In this document: positions 1-6,468 of the stretch, one piece after another
Position numbering within the stretch: the first letter of the stretch is position 1
Layout: each line of letters begins with the position of its first letter
NCBI RefSeq assembly: GCF_004348665.1
Contig: NZ_SMKM01000016.1
Coordinates: 1 to 48,536, forward strand
Source: Actinomadura sp. GC306
GTDB taxonomy: Bacteria; Actinomycetota; Actinomycetes; Streptosporangiales; Streptosporangiaceae
Reading direction: 5' to 3'
Length of the DNA: 48,536 bases
Program-made: the position numbers and the translations under genes
Notes under the pieces: model-generated
Database searches by the model: none
The model's input: only the letters and a program-made list of their open reading frames with translations
Told to the model about the DNA's origin: nothing

Positions 1-856
1 GGGCGTGGACGACCGTCACGGGGCAGGGGGCGTGCTGCACCAGGGCCTGGCTTACCGAGCCGAGCATCAGGCCGCGGAAGCCGCCCCGGCCCCGCGAGCC
101 GACGACGAGCAGGCGGGCGCCGTCCGCGGCCTTCAGCAGCACCTCCCGCGGCGTCCCGGGAATGATCTCCGCCCGCACCTCCACCCCCGGGTGCGACGCT
201 CGCAGGGCCTCCGTCATGCCCGCCAGCCGCGCCTCGGCCGCCTGCCGCATGCCGGCCTCGTCGGCCAGCGGCGGCAGGTCGTCCGGCACGGACTCCCAGG
301 CGACCACGGCGTGCACCGCGAGCTCGTGCAGCCCGGCCTCGGTGAAGGCCGTCTCCAGCGCGGCCAGGGACGCGGCCGAGCCGTCCACGCCGACCACGAC
401 GCGGCCCGGCCCGTCCGCCGGGAGCGGTTCGGCGTCGCCGCGGACGACCACGACCGGGCACCGCGCGTGCGCGACCACCTGGGTGCTGACCGACCCCAGG
501 ACCAGCCCGGCGAATCCCCCGATGCCCCGCGGCCCGAGGACGATCAGGTCGGCGGTCTCCCCCGCCTCGACCAGCGTGGCGGCGGCCTGCCCGCGGCCGA
601 GAAGGCCCCGCACCTCCAGGCCGGGGTTGGCCTTGCGGACGTGCTCCAGTCCGGTGTCGAGCGTCTGCTGCGCCACCGCCCCCAGGTCCACCATCGGTAT
701 GGCCACCGGCCCGCCGATGTAGATCTCCCACACGTGGATCACGGTCAGCGGCAGGCCCCGGCTCCGGGCCTCGGCGGCGGCCCAGTCCAGCGCGCGGACG
801 GCTTCGCTGGATCCGTCGTAGCCGACGACAACCCCGGTGACCGGCTCGGCGCTCAT
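1..856 (-). CDS. Universal stress protein, tandem UspA domains (3' end cut by window edge)
   Basis: Translating leftward from ATG at 856 gives at least 285 residues with no stop before the edge, so only the last few residues are missing. Two UspA domains follow one another. The first begins VVVGYDGSSEAVRALDWA and ends near GSVSTQVVAHARCPVVVV. The second begins VVVGVDGSAASLAALE and ends LGSVSQALVQHAPCPVTVV. Both carry the ATP-binding type G-x2-G-x9-G-[ST] signature (GPRGIGGFAGLVLGSVS and GSRGRGGFRGLMLGSVS). Tandem Usp proteins are soluble cytoplasmic nucleotide-binding proteins linked to hypoxia and stationary-phase survival in actinobacteria. A GGGAGGAA ribosome site lies just before the start. 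The neighbour is polyphosphate kinase 2, a plausible energy-stress partner, although the 119-bp gap suggests a separate promoter. Confidence 0.93.
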   Translation of the reverse strand, partial: MSAEPVTGVVVGYDGSSEAVRALDWAAAEARSRGLPLTVIHVWEIYIGGPVAIPMVDLGAVAQQTLDTGLEHVRKANPGLEVRGLLGRGQAAATLVEAGETADLIVLGPRGIGGFAGLVLGSVSTQVVAHARCPVVVVRGDAEPLPADGPGRVVVGVDGSAASLAALETAFTEAGLHELAVHAVVAWESVPDDLPPLADEAGMRQAAEARLAGMTEALRASHPGVEVRAEIIPGTPREVLLKAADGARLLVVGSRGRGGFRGLMLGSVSQALVQHAPCPVTVVHA

Positions 857-975
857 ACGCGGTTCCTCCCTCGTCTCACGTTCCGTCACCACCACTCTTC
901 CCCTCACGGGCTCATTACGCCGAGTGGCGTCCGTCCGGAATCGGGGGGACCTTCGGCCGGTTCCGTGCGGCGGCC

Positions 976-1773
976 TCAGAGGGTCGCCGCGTGGTCGGGG
1001 ACGTGGTTCTGCTCGTCGTGCGGCGGACGCACGTACCCGCGGGAGGGAGGGCGCTCCGGCAGCCGGAGCACGGGACGCTCCACCTCGCGGTACGGGATGC
1101 TCGACAACAGGTGGTGGATCATGTTGATGCGCGCCCGCCGCTTGTCGTCGCTCTCGACGACGTTCCAGGGCGCCTCGGGGATGTCGGTGTGGACGAACAT
1201 CTCGTCCTTGGCGCGCGAGTAGTCCTCCCAGCGCGAGATGGACTCCATGTCCATCGGCGACAGCTTCCACCTGCGCATGGGGTCGTCGAGGCGCTTGCGG
1301 AACCGGCGTTCCTGCTCGGCGTCGCTGACGGAGAACCAGTACTTGCGGAGCAGGATGCCGTCTTCGACGAGCATCCGCTCGAAGATGGGGCACTGGTGCA
1401 GGAAGCGCCGGTGCTCCTGGTCGGTGCAGAATCCCATGACCCGCTCGACGCCCCCGCGGTTGTACCAGGACCGGTCGAACAGGACGATCTCCCCGGCGGC
1501 GGGCAGGTGCTGGATGTACCGCTGGAAGTACCACTGGGTCCGCTCCCGGTCGGTCGGCACCGGAAGCGCCGCGATGCGGGCGACGCGGGGGTTGAGGTAC
1601 TCGGTGACGCGCTTGATCGTGCTGCCCTTGCCGGCGGCGTCGCGGCCCTCGAACACGACGGCGATGCGCGCGCCCTCATCGCGCACCCACTCCTGCAGTA
1701 TCAGCAGCTGCTCCTGCAGCCGGAGCAGCTCCTTCTCGTACACCCGCCGAGGCAACCGCCGCGTCGACCCCAT
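976..1773 (-). CDS. ppk2: Polyphosphate kinase 2 (PPK2 family)
   Basis: A 265-residue protein of the PPK2 family, which transfers phosphate between polyphosphate and nucleoside phosphates. Walker A is GRDAAGKGS at residues 43-51. Walker B follows as VLFDRSWYNRGGVERVMGFC around residues 97-116, with the characteristic DRSWYNR. The lid-region arginines lie in RRFRKRLDDPMRRWKLSP. The length is normal for a single-domain class I PPK2. The N-terminal stretch YEKELLRLQEQLLILQEWV is the usual helix before the P-loop. It works in the cytoplasm. Whether it favours ADP or GDP synthesis or polyphosphate formation cannot be read from these motifs. Confidence 0.95.
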   Translation of the reverse strand: MGSTRRLPRRVYEKELLRLQEQLLILQEWVRDEGARIAVVFEGRDAAGKGSTIKRVTEYLNPRVARIAALPVPTDRERTQWYFQRYIQHLPAAGEIVLFDRSWYNRGGVERVMGFCTDQEHRRFLHQCPIFERMLVEDGILLRKYWFSVSDAEQERRFRKRLDDPMRRWKLSPMDMESISRWEDYSRAKDEMFVHTDIPEAPWNVVESDDKRRARINMIHHLLSSIPYREVERPVLRLPERPPSRGYVRPPHDEQNHVPDHAATL

Positions 1774-1888
1774 ACAGCCTCCCAGACTCGGTCCGCCCGT
1801 CCAGTCTGTCCTCTCCCGCAGGTCCCGGCCACGGCGGGTTCGGGACGCGGCGATGCACCGTGCGGGCTGGGGCTCGCCCGGGGGCGGC

Positions 1889-2200
1889 TCAGTCGGAGGC
1901 CGGGAGGGGCTTGGCCGCCTTGAGGGCCATGGGGACGCCGTCGCAGGTCAGCTCGCCCGCTCCGGACGAGGTGCAGAGGAGTTCGACGGTCTCGCCGGCG
2001 TTCACGTAGCGCTTGCCGATGACGGTCGCGGCGTCCCCCTCCGAGGGAGGCGCCGGGGTCTCGGCGGAGGGCGTGACCATGGGGCTTCCGCCGCAGGCGA
2101 TCTCCGGCCGCTCCGCGCCGGGCGCCCGGACGACGATCACGCGGGTGGCGCAGGCGGTGCTGGCGAGCCGGTCGCCGGGACGCAGGGCGGGAGCGGTCAT
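1889..2200 (-). CDS. Small conserved-looking hypothetical protein, 103 aa
   Basis: ATG at 2200 is preceded by GGAAGGA at good spacing. The protein starts PALRPGDRLASTACATRVIVVRAP, has cysteines at about 17, 36, 81 and 90, a proline-rich middle (TPSAETPAPPSEGD), then GKRYVNAGETVELLCTSSGAGELTCDG and a terminal LKAAKPLPASD. The spaced cysteines could bind metal, but no known zinc motif is clear. I have the impression of similar small proteins beside acyl-CoA ligase and lipid-catabolism genes in actinobacteria, but cannot name a family. It diverges from the Rieske gene, and the shared spacer holds motif A sites at 2260 and 2358, so it may belong to that regulon. No function is assigned. Confidence 0.7.
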   Translation of the reverse strand: MTAPALRPGDRLASTACATRVIVVRAPGAERPEIACGGSPMVTPSAETPAPPSEGDAATVIGKRYVNAGETVELLCTSSGAGELTCDGVPMALKAAKPLPASD

Positions 2201-2259
2201 GGCGGTGTCCTTCCGGAGGCCGCCGCGGCACGGCGGGCGGCAGAGCGGGATTCCCCGTG

Positions 2260-2286
2260 GAAATTAGCTTCTCCTCAAATGAGAAT
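2260..2286. promoter_or_regulatory. Degenerate motif A operator-like element
   Basis: GAAATTAGCTTCTC at 2260-2273 is almost the same as the 10280 site (GAAATTAGCATTCTC) with one base missing. It is followed by GAGAAT at 2281-2286, so TTCTC and GAGAA form a 5-bp inverted repeat with a 7-nt spacer. It lies 60-86 bp upstream of the 103-aa gene on the minus strand. Assignment as a regulator site is inference from similarity to the stronger copies. Confidence 0.4.
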
Positions 2287-2357
2287 CAAGTGACACATCA
2301 TGGCGGGCACCGTGCTTGACTCGGGGCCGCACGCGTGTAAATCTGGCATCCGAAACC

Positions 2358-2372
2358 GAGAATGTAATTCTC
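2358..2372. promoter_or_regulatory. Motif A operator, perfect copy
   Basis: GAGAATGTAATTCTC is a perfect inverted repeat with 6-bp arms and a 3-nt spacer, ending 12 bp before the ATG at 2385 and overlapping the area just ahead of the GGAAG ribosome site. The same GAGAAT-N3-ATTCTC pattern recurs perfectly at 5607 and imperfectly at 9273, 10280, 11416 and 18363. The position suggests repression by a TetR-type dimer, the nearest candidate being the regulator at 3993. Confidence 0.72.
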
Positions 2373-2384
2373 CAAGGAAGTCCG

Positions 2385-2459
2385 ATGCAGCTGCCACCGC
2401 TACCCGAGGACGAGTGGGACGCCAAGGCGGGGCTGACGGCCGCCGAGATCGAGAGGTAG
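2385..2459 (+). pseudogene. 24-codon remnant resembling the N-terminus of a carboxymuconolactone decarboxylase-family protein
   Basis: ATG at 2385 follows GGAAG at correct spacing and opens a 24-codon frame, MQLPPLPEDEWDAKAGL and so on, that stops at TAG 3 bp before the Rieske GTG start. The phrase LPPLPEDEWD is typical of the first residues of carboxymuconolactone decarboxylase / alkylhydroperoxidase-like proteins (usually 150-200 aa), which often sit in aromatic and lipid catabolic clusters. The rest of that protein is absent. I read it as a truncated gene that may still act as a translated leader for the Rieske gene. It could instead be a chance short frame; the homology rests on about ten residues. 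Confidence 0.45.
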
Positions 2460-2462
2460 GAC

Positions 2463-3731
2463 GTGCCGCACTTCGCGAAACCCGCGGCGGGCAGCTGGAC
2501 CGAGCAGTATCCCGAGCTCGGCACCGGCCCCGTCGACTACACCGACTCCGTCGACCCGGCCTTCTACGCGGACGAGCGCGCGGCGATCTTCAAGCGGACC
2601 TGGCTTAACGTCGGGCGGGTCGAGCTGGTGCCGCGGGTCGGCGGCTACTTCACGAAGGAACTCGCCGTCGCCGACACCTCGCTGATCATCGTCCGGGGCA
2701 GGGACAGGGAGATCCGCGCGTTCCACAACCTCTGCCGGCACCGCGGCAACAAGCTCGCCTGGAACGACTACCCCGCCGAGGAGGTCAAGGGGACCTGCCG
2801 GCAGTTCACCTGCAAGTACCACGGCTGGCGCTACAACCTGAACGGGGAGCTGACGTTCGTCCAGCAGGAGGACGAGTTCTTCGGCCTCGACAAGGCGGAG
2901 TACGGCCTGAAGCAGGTCCGGTGCGAGGTCTGGGAGGGGTTCATCTTCGTCAACCTGGACCCGGACGCCCGGCCCCTGGCGGAGTACCTCGGCGAGATGG
3001 CGAAGGGCCTGGAGGGCTACCCGTTCCACGAGATGACCGAGGTCTACACCTACAAGGCGGAGATCGGCGCCAACTGGAAGCTGTTCATCGACGCGTTCGC
3101 CGAGTTCTACCACGCGCCCGTCCTGCACCAGAAGCAGGCGGTGAAGGACGAGGCCGACAAGCTGCTCGGCTTCGGGTTCGAGGCGCTGCACTACCAGATC
3201 TTCAGCCCGCACTCGATGATCTCGTCCTGGGGCGGGATGGCGCCGCCGAAGGACCCGGGCATGGTGAAGCCGATCGAGCGCGCGCTGCGCAGCGGCCTGT
3301 TCGGGCCGTGGGACCGGCCGGACATCGACGGGCTGGACGAGCTTCCCCCGGGGATCAACCCGGCCCGGCACAAGGCATGGGGCACCGACTCGTTCGAGTT
3401 CTTCCCGAACTTCACGCTGCTGTTCTGGGCGCCCGGCTGGTACCTGACCTACCACTACTGGCCGACCGCGGTCGACCGGCACGTCTTCGAGACCAGCCTG
3501 TACTTCGTCCCGCCGAGGAATGCCCGCGAGCGGCTCGCGCAGGAGCTGGCGGCGGTGACGTTCAAGGAGTACGCCCTCCAGGACGCCAACACCCTGGAGG
3601 CGACGCAGACCATGCTGAAGAGCCGGGCCGTCACCGAGTTCCCGCTCAACGACCAGGAGATCCTGCTGCGCCACCTGCACAAGGTCGTCGGCGACCGGGT
3701 GAAGGAGTACCGCGATGGCGCTGCCCGCTGA
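2463..3731 (+). CDS. Rieske non-heme iron aromatic ring-hydroxylating oxygenase, alpha subunit
   Basis: A 422-residue oxygenase component. The Rieske 2Fe-2S ligands are C91-x-H93 (NLCRHRGNK) and C117-x2-H120 (CKYHGW). The catalytic domain has the mononuclear iron motif with H217 and H222 (FAEFYHAPVLH). The third, acidic ligand is not pinned down, though NDQEIL near the C-terminus is in a plausible area. Such enzymes hydroxylate aromatic or alicyclic rings using electrons from a ferredoxin and reductase; a ferredoxin is at 25504 but no reductase gene is in the window. GTG at 2463 is chosen because it begins the conserved region 3 bp after the preceding small frame. No beta-subunit gene follows, which fits an alpha-only oxygenase of the KshA/phthalate type. 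The substrate is unknown. A perfect motif A site lies upstream at 2358. Confidence 0.93.
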   Translation: MPHFAKPAAGSWTEQYPELGTGPVDYTDSVDPAFYADERAAIFKRTWLNVGRVELVPRVGGYFTKELAVADTSLIIVRGRDREIRAFHNLCRHRGNKLAWNDYPAEEVKGTCRQFTCKYHGWRYNLNGELTFVQQEDEFFGLDKAEYGLKQVRCEVWEGFIFVNLDPDARPLAEYLGEMAKGLEGYPFHEMTEVYTYKAEIGANWKLFIDAFAEFYHAPVLHQKQAVKDEADKLLGFGFEALHYQIFSPHSMISSWGGMAPPKDPGMVKPIERALRSGLFGPWDRPDIDGLDELPPGINPARHKAWGTDSFEFFPNFTLLFWAPGWYLTYHYWPTAVDRHVFETSLYFVPPRNARERLAQELAAVTFKEYALQDANTLEATQTMLKSRAVTEFPLNDQEILLRHLHKVVGDRVKEYRDGAAR

Positions 3732-3870
3732 GTTCGCCGAGCTGCTCGGCGGCACCGACCGGGGGCGGCTCGCCGACGTCATCACCGTCCTGGGCGACCC
3801 CCTGCGGGACATCACGGTCACTCAGGACGTGCGGTTCGTGATGAAGGGCGGGAAGGTCCATGTCCGGTGA
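3715..3870 (+). pseudogene. 51-codon chimeric remnant: MALPAEFAEL start joined to the C-terminus of an amidohydrolase
   Basis: ATG at 3715 overlaps the Rieske 3' end by 17 bp and has GGAG at ideal spacing. The frame reads MALPAEFAELLGG, then RLADVITVLGDPLRDI and DVRFVMKGGKVHVR. The second part matches the usual ending of metal-dependent amidohydrolases (ADLVVVDGDPL, then VMKGG). The opening MALPAEF resembles the start of a roughly 115-aa protein that I associate with Rieske oxygenase genes in actinobacteria. The likeliest reading is an in-frame deletion that joined the start of one gene to the end of another. It may still be translated. Identification of the N-terminal half is from memory and less secure than that of the C-terminal half. 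Confidence 0.55.
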
Positions 3871-3915
3871 CGCCCGGGCGGAGGCGCCGATGGAGTTCCC
3901 GTGGGCCGGGAGGGT

Positions 3916-3930
3916 GAGAACGACGTCCTC
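3916..3930. promoter_or_regulatory. Weak motif A-like site upstream of the first TetR gene
   Basis: GAGAACGACGTCCTC has the 15-bp layout of motif A (GAGAA on the left, TCCTC in place of TTCTC on the right) and lies 63-77 bp before the TetR ATG at 3993. If real it would allow autoregulation. With several mismatches it could easily be chance. Confidence 0.25.
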
Positions 3931-3992
3931 GATCGGTGAGCGATGAGCGCACGGCAGGTGGCTTTCCGGCGCCGTGCAGTAAAGTTCCGCCC

Positions 3993-4673
3993 ATGGTGCA
4001 CAGGACGGAACAGGGCGTGAGCTCGACGAGCGAGGAACCGGCCTGGAAGCAGCGCGCCGTCGAACGTTCCACGAAGGCCGCCAAGCTCCGCGCCGAGCAG
4101 CGGGTCGAGCGGTTCCTGGACGCGGCGCAGTCGATCATCACGGAGAAGGGCACCACCGACTTCACCGTGCAGGAGGTCGTCGACCGGTCCCGGCAGTCGC
4201 TGCGCAGCTTCTACCAGCACTTCGACGGCAAGCACGAGCTGCTGCTCGCCCTGTTCGAGGACGCGCTGCGCCGGGCCACCGACCAGATCCGCACCGCCGC
4301 CGCCGGCCGGTCCGAGCCGCTGGAGCGGCTCAAGGTCGCCGTGCAGCTGCTGTTCGAGCTGTGCCGGCCCGACCCGGCGGCGCAGCGCCCGCTGTTCACC
4401 GAGTTCGCCCCCCAGCTGCTGATCTCGCACCCGGCGGAGGTGCGGGTCGCGCACGCCCCGCTGCTCGCGCAGCTCACCGAGCTGATGGCGGAGGCCGCCG
4501 ACGCCGGCCGGCTGCGCGCCACGACCACGCCGCGCCGCGCGGCCGCCCTGACGATGCAGACCGTCATGTTCGTCGCGCAGTCCAGCGGCGTCTCCGATGA
4601 CGAGAACGCGCACCCGATCACCGCCGACGAGGTCTGGGACTTCTGCGCCGCGGGGTTCGCCGCTCAGGACTGA
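3993..4673 (+). CDS. TetR/AcrR-family transcriptional regulator
   Basis: A 226-residue regulator. The N-terminal DNA-binding domain covers about residues 35-90: RVERFLDAAQSIITEKG, then the helix-turn-helix FTVQEVVDRSRQSLRSFYQHF and DGKHELL. The rest is an alpha-helical ligand-binding domain with no recognisable effector signature. ATG at 3993 is preferred over the in-frame GTG at 3936 because the family's conserved region starts soon after and the upstream residues look non-coding. No good ribosome site precedes 3993, but TAAAGT lies about 10 bp upstream, so the mRNA may be leaderless. It sits inside the block where motif A recurs, making it the prime candidate to bind GAGAAT-N3-ATTCTC. That link is inference. 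Confidence 0.92.
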   Translation: MVHRTEQGVSSTSEEPAWKQRAVERSTKAAKLRAEQRVERFLDAAQSIITEKGTTDFTVQEVVDRSRQSLRSFYQHFDGKHELLLALFEDALRRATDQIRTAAAGRSEPLERLKVAVQLLFELCRPDPAAQRPLFTEFAPQLLISHPAEVRVAHAPLLAQLTELMAEAADAGRLRATTTPRRAAALTMQTVMFVAQSSGVSDDENAHPITADEVWDFCAAGFAAQD

Positions 4674-4719
4674 CGGCCGAGCAGGTCTGACGGCCGCTCA
4701 GGACTGACGGCCGAGCAGG
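4661..4719. repeat. 25-bp direct repeat (34-bp period) across the convergent TetR/MeaB gene ends
   Basis: A 25-bp unit starting CGCTCAGGACTGACGG occurs identically at 4661-4685 and 4695-4719. The first copy contains the TetR stop (TGA 4671-4673), the second the MeaB stop (4698-4700, minus strand). A shorter third echo, CTGACGGCCG, lies between. This is a recent-looking tandem duplication of 34 bp at the junction of two convergent genes. Confidence 0.9.
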
Positions 4720-5582
4720 GCGCCGGCCGCGGCGGCGGGGTCCGCGCGGCCCGCGGCGACCTCGGCGGCGAGGCGGTCGAGGTCCGGGTGGGTGCGCAGC
4801 GCGGTCTGCGCGATGGCGAGGATGCGCGTGCGGGCGCGGGCCGTCCGCCGCTGCGGGGTGTCGGCCCGCCGGTGCGCCTCGATGGCCGCCACCAGCGCGG
4901 GCAGGCCGCGGCCGTCGGTGGCGACGAGCGTGAGGACCGGGCGGCCGGTCTCCGCCCGCAGCTCGCGCGCGGTCCGCTCCGCGCCGTCCCGGTCGGCCTT
5001 GTTGACGACCAGCAGGTCCGCGGCCTCCAGCAGCCCCGCCTTCGCCGCCTGCACGGCGTCGCCCGCGCCGGGCGCGAGCACGGCGACGGCCGGGTCGGCG
5101 ACGGCCGCCACCTCGATCTCGGACTGGCCCACCCCGACCGTCTCCAGCAGGACGAGGTCGTAGCCGAGGGCGGCGAGCACCCGGACGGCCGCCGGGACGG
5201 CCGCCGCGAGCCCGCCCAGGTGGCCCCGCGCGGCGAGCGAGCGGATCAGGACGTCCGGGTCCGCCGCGTACTCCGCCATCCGGATCCGGTCGCCGAGCAG
5301 CGCCCCGCCGCTGTACGGCGAGGAGGGGTCGACCGCGAGGACCGCGACCCGCAGGCCGCGCCGCAGGTACGCGCCGATGAGCGCGGCGACGGCCGTGGAC
5401 TTGCCCGCGCCGGGCGGGCCCGTCACGCCGACCACGCGGATGGCGGCCGGGGCCAGCGCCGCCAGGACCTCGGCGCGCCGCTCGCCCTCGGCCAGGCTGA
5501 GCAGCCGCCCCGCCGCCCGGAGCGATCCGGCCCGCGCGGCGGCGACCAGCTCCCCGACGGGGGCGCCGTCTGATCCGGGCAT
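4698..5582 (-). CDS. meaB: MeaB/ArgK-family G3E GTPase (methylmalonyl-CoA mutase-associated)
   Basis: A 294-residue GTPase. The P-loop GPPGAGKST is at 55-63, followed by VAVLAVDPSSPYSGGALLGDR (Switch I region of MeaB/ArgK), LVLLETVGVGQSE (the ETVGVGQSE hallmark) and the NKAD base-specificity motif. MeaB proteins load and protect the B12 cofactor of methylmalonyl-CoA mutase and relatives. No mutase gene is in the window, so the partner is encoded elsewhere. A role in propionyl-CoA or branched-chain disposal from this catabolic island is inference. The start at 5582 is preferred because longer versions run through the divergent promoter and its operator at 5607. The length is slightly short of the usual 310-340 aa. 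Confidence 0.9.
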   Translation of the reverse strand: MPGSDGAPVGELVAAARAGSLRAAGRLLSLAEGERRAEVLAALAPAAIRVVGVTGPPGAGKSTAVAALIGAYLRRGLRVAVLAVDPSSPYSGGALLGDRIRMAEYAADPDVLIRSLAARGHLGGLAAAVPAAVRVLAALGYDLVLLETVGVGQSEIEVAAVADPAVAVLAPGAGDAVQAAKAGLLEAADLLVVNKADRDGAERTARELRAETGRPVLTLVATDGRGLPALVAAIEAHRRADTPQRRTARARTRILAIAQTALRTHPDLDRLAAEVAAGRADPAAAAGALLGRQS

Positions 5583-5606
5583 GGGCGCTCTCCAGGTCGA
5601 CCTTGT

Positions 5607-5635
5607 GAGAATGCTATTCTCGTACGAGAAAGCAT
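5607..5635. promoter_or_regulatory. Composite motif A operator with two overlapping palindromes
   Basis: GAGAATGCTATTCTC at 5607-5621 is a perfect motif A site (6-bp arms, 3-nt spacer). It overlaps TTCTCGTACGAGAA at 5617-5630, a perfect 14-bp palindrome. With flanking ATGCT at 5611-5615 and AGCAT at 5631-5635 the second symmetry extends outward with one bulged base. The element lies between the divergent MeaB and SDR genes, 24 bp before the SDR ATG and 25 bp before the MeaB ATG, so one bound regulator could control both. Confidence 0.72.
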
Positions 5636-5658
5636 GATTCGCAAGATGGGAGACGTTC

Positions 5659-6420
5659 ATGCGCATCAGTGGGTGCTCGGCGGTCGTCGTGGGCGGGGCG
5701 GGCGGTCTCGGGGAGGCCACCGTCCGGCGGCTGCACGCGGCGGGCGCGAAGGTGGTCCTCGCCGACCTCGCCGACGAGAAGGGCAAGGCCCTGGAGGACG
5801 AGCTGGGCGTCCGCTACGTGCGCACCGACGCCACCGCCGAGGGCGACGTCCTCGCGGCGCTCGCCGAGGCGGAGGCCGCCGGGCCGCTGCGGATCTCCGT
5901 GGACGCCCACGGCGGCCCCGCGAGCGGCGGCCGGCTCGTCGGCCGGGACGGCACGCCCCTCGACCTCGACGGATTCCGGCGGACGATCGAGAACTACCTG
6001 ACCGCCGTCTTCAACGTGCTGCGGCTGGCCGCCGCCGCCATCGCCCGGCAGGAGCCCGTCGACGGCGCCCGGGGCGTCATCGTCAACACCGCGTCCATCG
6101 CCGCGTACGAGGGCCAGGTCGGGCAGCTTCCCTACGCCGCCGCCAAGGGCGGCGTGGTGAGCATGACGCTCGTCGCCGCCCGCGACCTGTCACCGGCCGG
6201 CGTGCGAGTGGTCACCATCGCGCCGGGGACGTTCCTCACCCCCGCCTACGGCGAGGCCGGCGACCGGCTGGAGGCGCACTGGGGGCCGCAGGTGCCGCAC
6301 CCCAAGCGCATGGGCCGCTCCCCCGAGTACGCGGCCCTCGTCCAGCACATCTGCGAGAACGACTACCTCAACGGCGAAGTGATCCGCCTCGACGGCGCCC
6401 TCCGGTTCCCGCCGAAGTGA
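5659..6420 (+). CDS. Short-chain dehydrogenase/reductase, 3-hydroxyacyl-CoA dehydrogenase type (HSD17B10-like)
   Basis: A 253-residue classical SDR. The dinucleotide loop is GGAGGLG at 12-18 and DLAD follows at 36-39, where an acidic residue favours NAD. The catalytic set is S146 (NTASIAAY), Y159 and K163 (YAAAK). The layout, with [24 protein letters not shown] and the APGTFLTP loop, matches type-II 3-hydroxyacyl-CoA dehydrogenases (2-methyl-3-hydroxybutyryl-CoA type). The usual NNAG is replaced by VDAHGG. It would oxidise a 3-hydroxyacyl-CoA in beta-oxidation. It is preceded by the composite operator at 5607 and converges on the ligase gene at 6469. Confidence 0.9.
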   Translation: MRISGCSAVVVGGAGGLGEATVRRLHAAGAKVVLADLADEKGKALEDELGVRYVRTDATAEGDVLAALAEAEAAGPLRISVDAHGGPASGGRLVGRDGTPLDLDGFRRTIENYLTAVFNVLRLAAAAIARQEPVDGARGVIVNTASIAAYEGQVGQLPYAAAKGGVVSMTLVAARDLSPAGVRVVTIAPGTFLTPAYGEAGDRLEAHWGPQVPHPKRMGRSPEYAALVQHICENDYLNGEVIRLDGALRFPPK

Positions 6421-6468
6421 CGCCCCCCGGTCCCCGCGCGGCCGGGGCGGGGCGGGCGTCGCGTCCGT

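Noticed and set aside
5-1222. Long plus-strand open frame over the stress-protein and PPK2 genes
   Set aside because: Arg/Pro/Gly-rich translation without any family motif; it is antisense to two well-supported minus-strand genes, a usual artefact of very high GC.
3936-3992. Longer TetR protein starting at GTG 3936
   Set aside because: The extra 19 residues look non-coding, no ribosome site precedes the GTG, and the conserved N-terminal helix begins well after ATG 3993.
5583-5786. Longer MeaB protein starting upstream of 5582
   Set aside because: It would run through the divergent promoter and the composite operator at 5607; the added residues do not look like the MeaB N-terminus.
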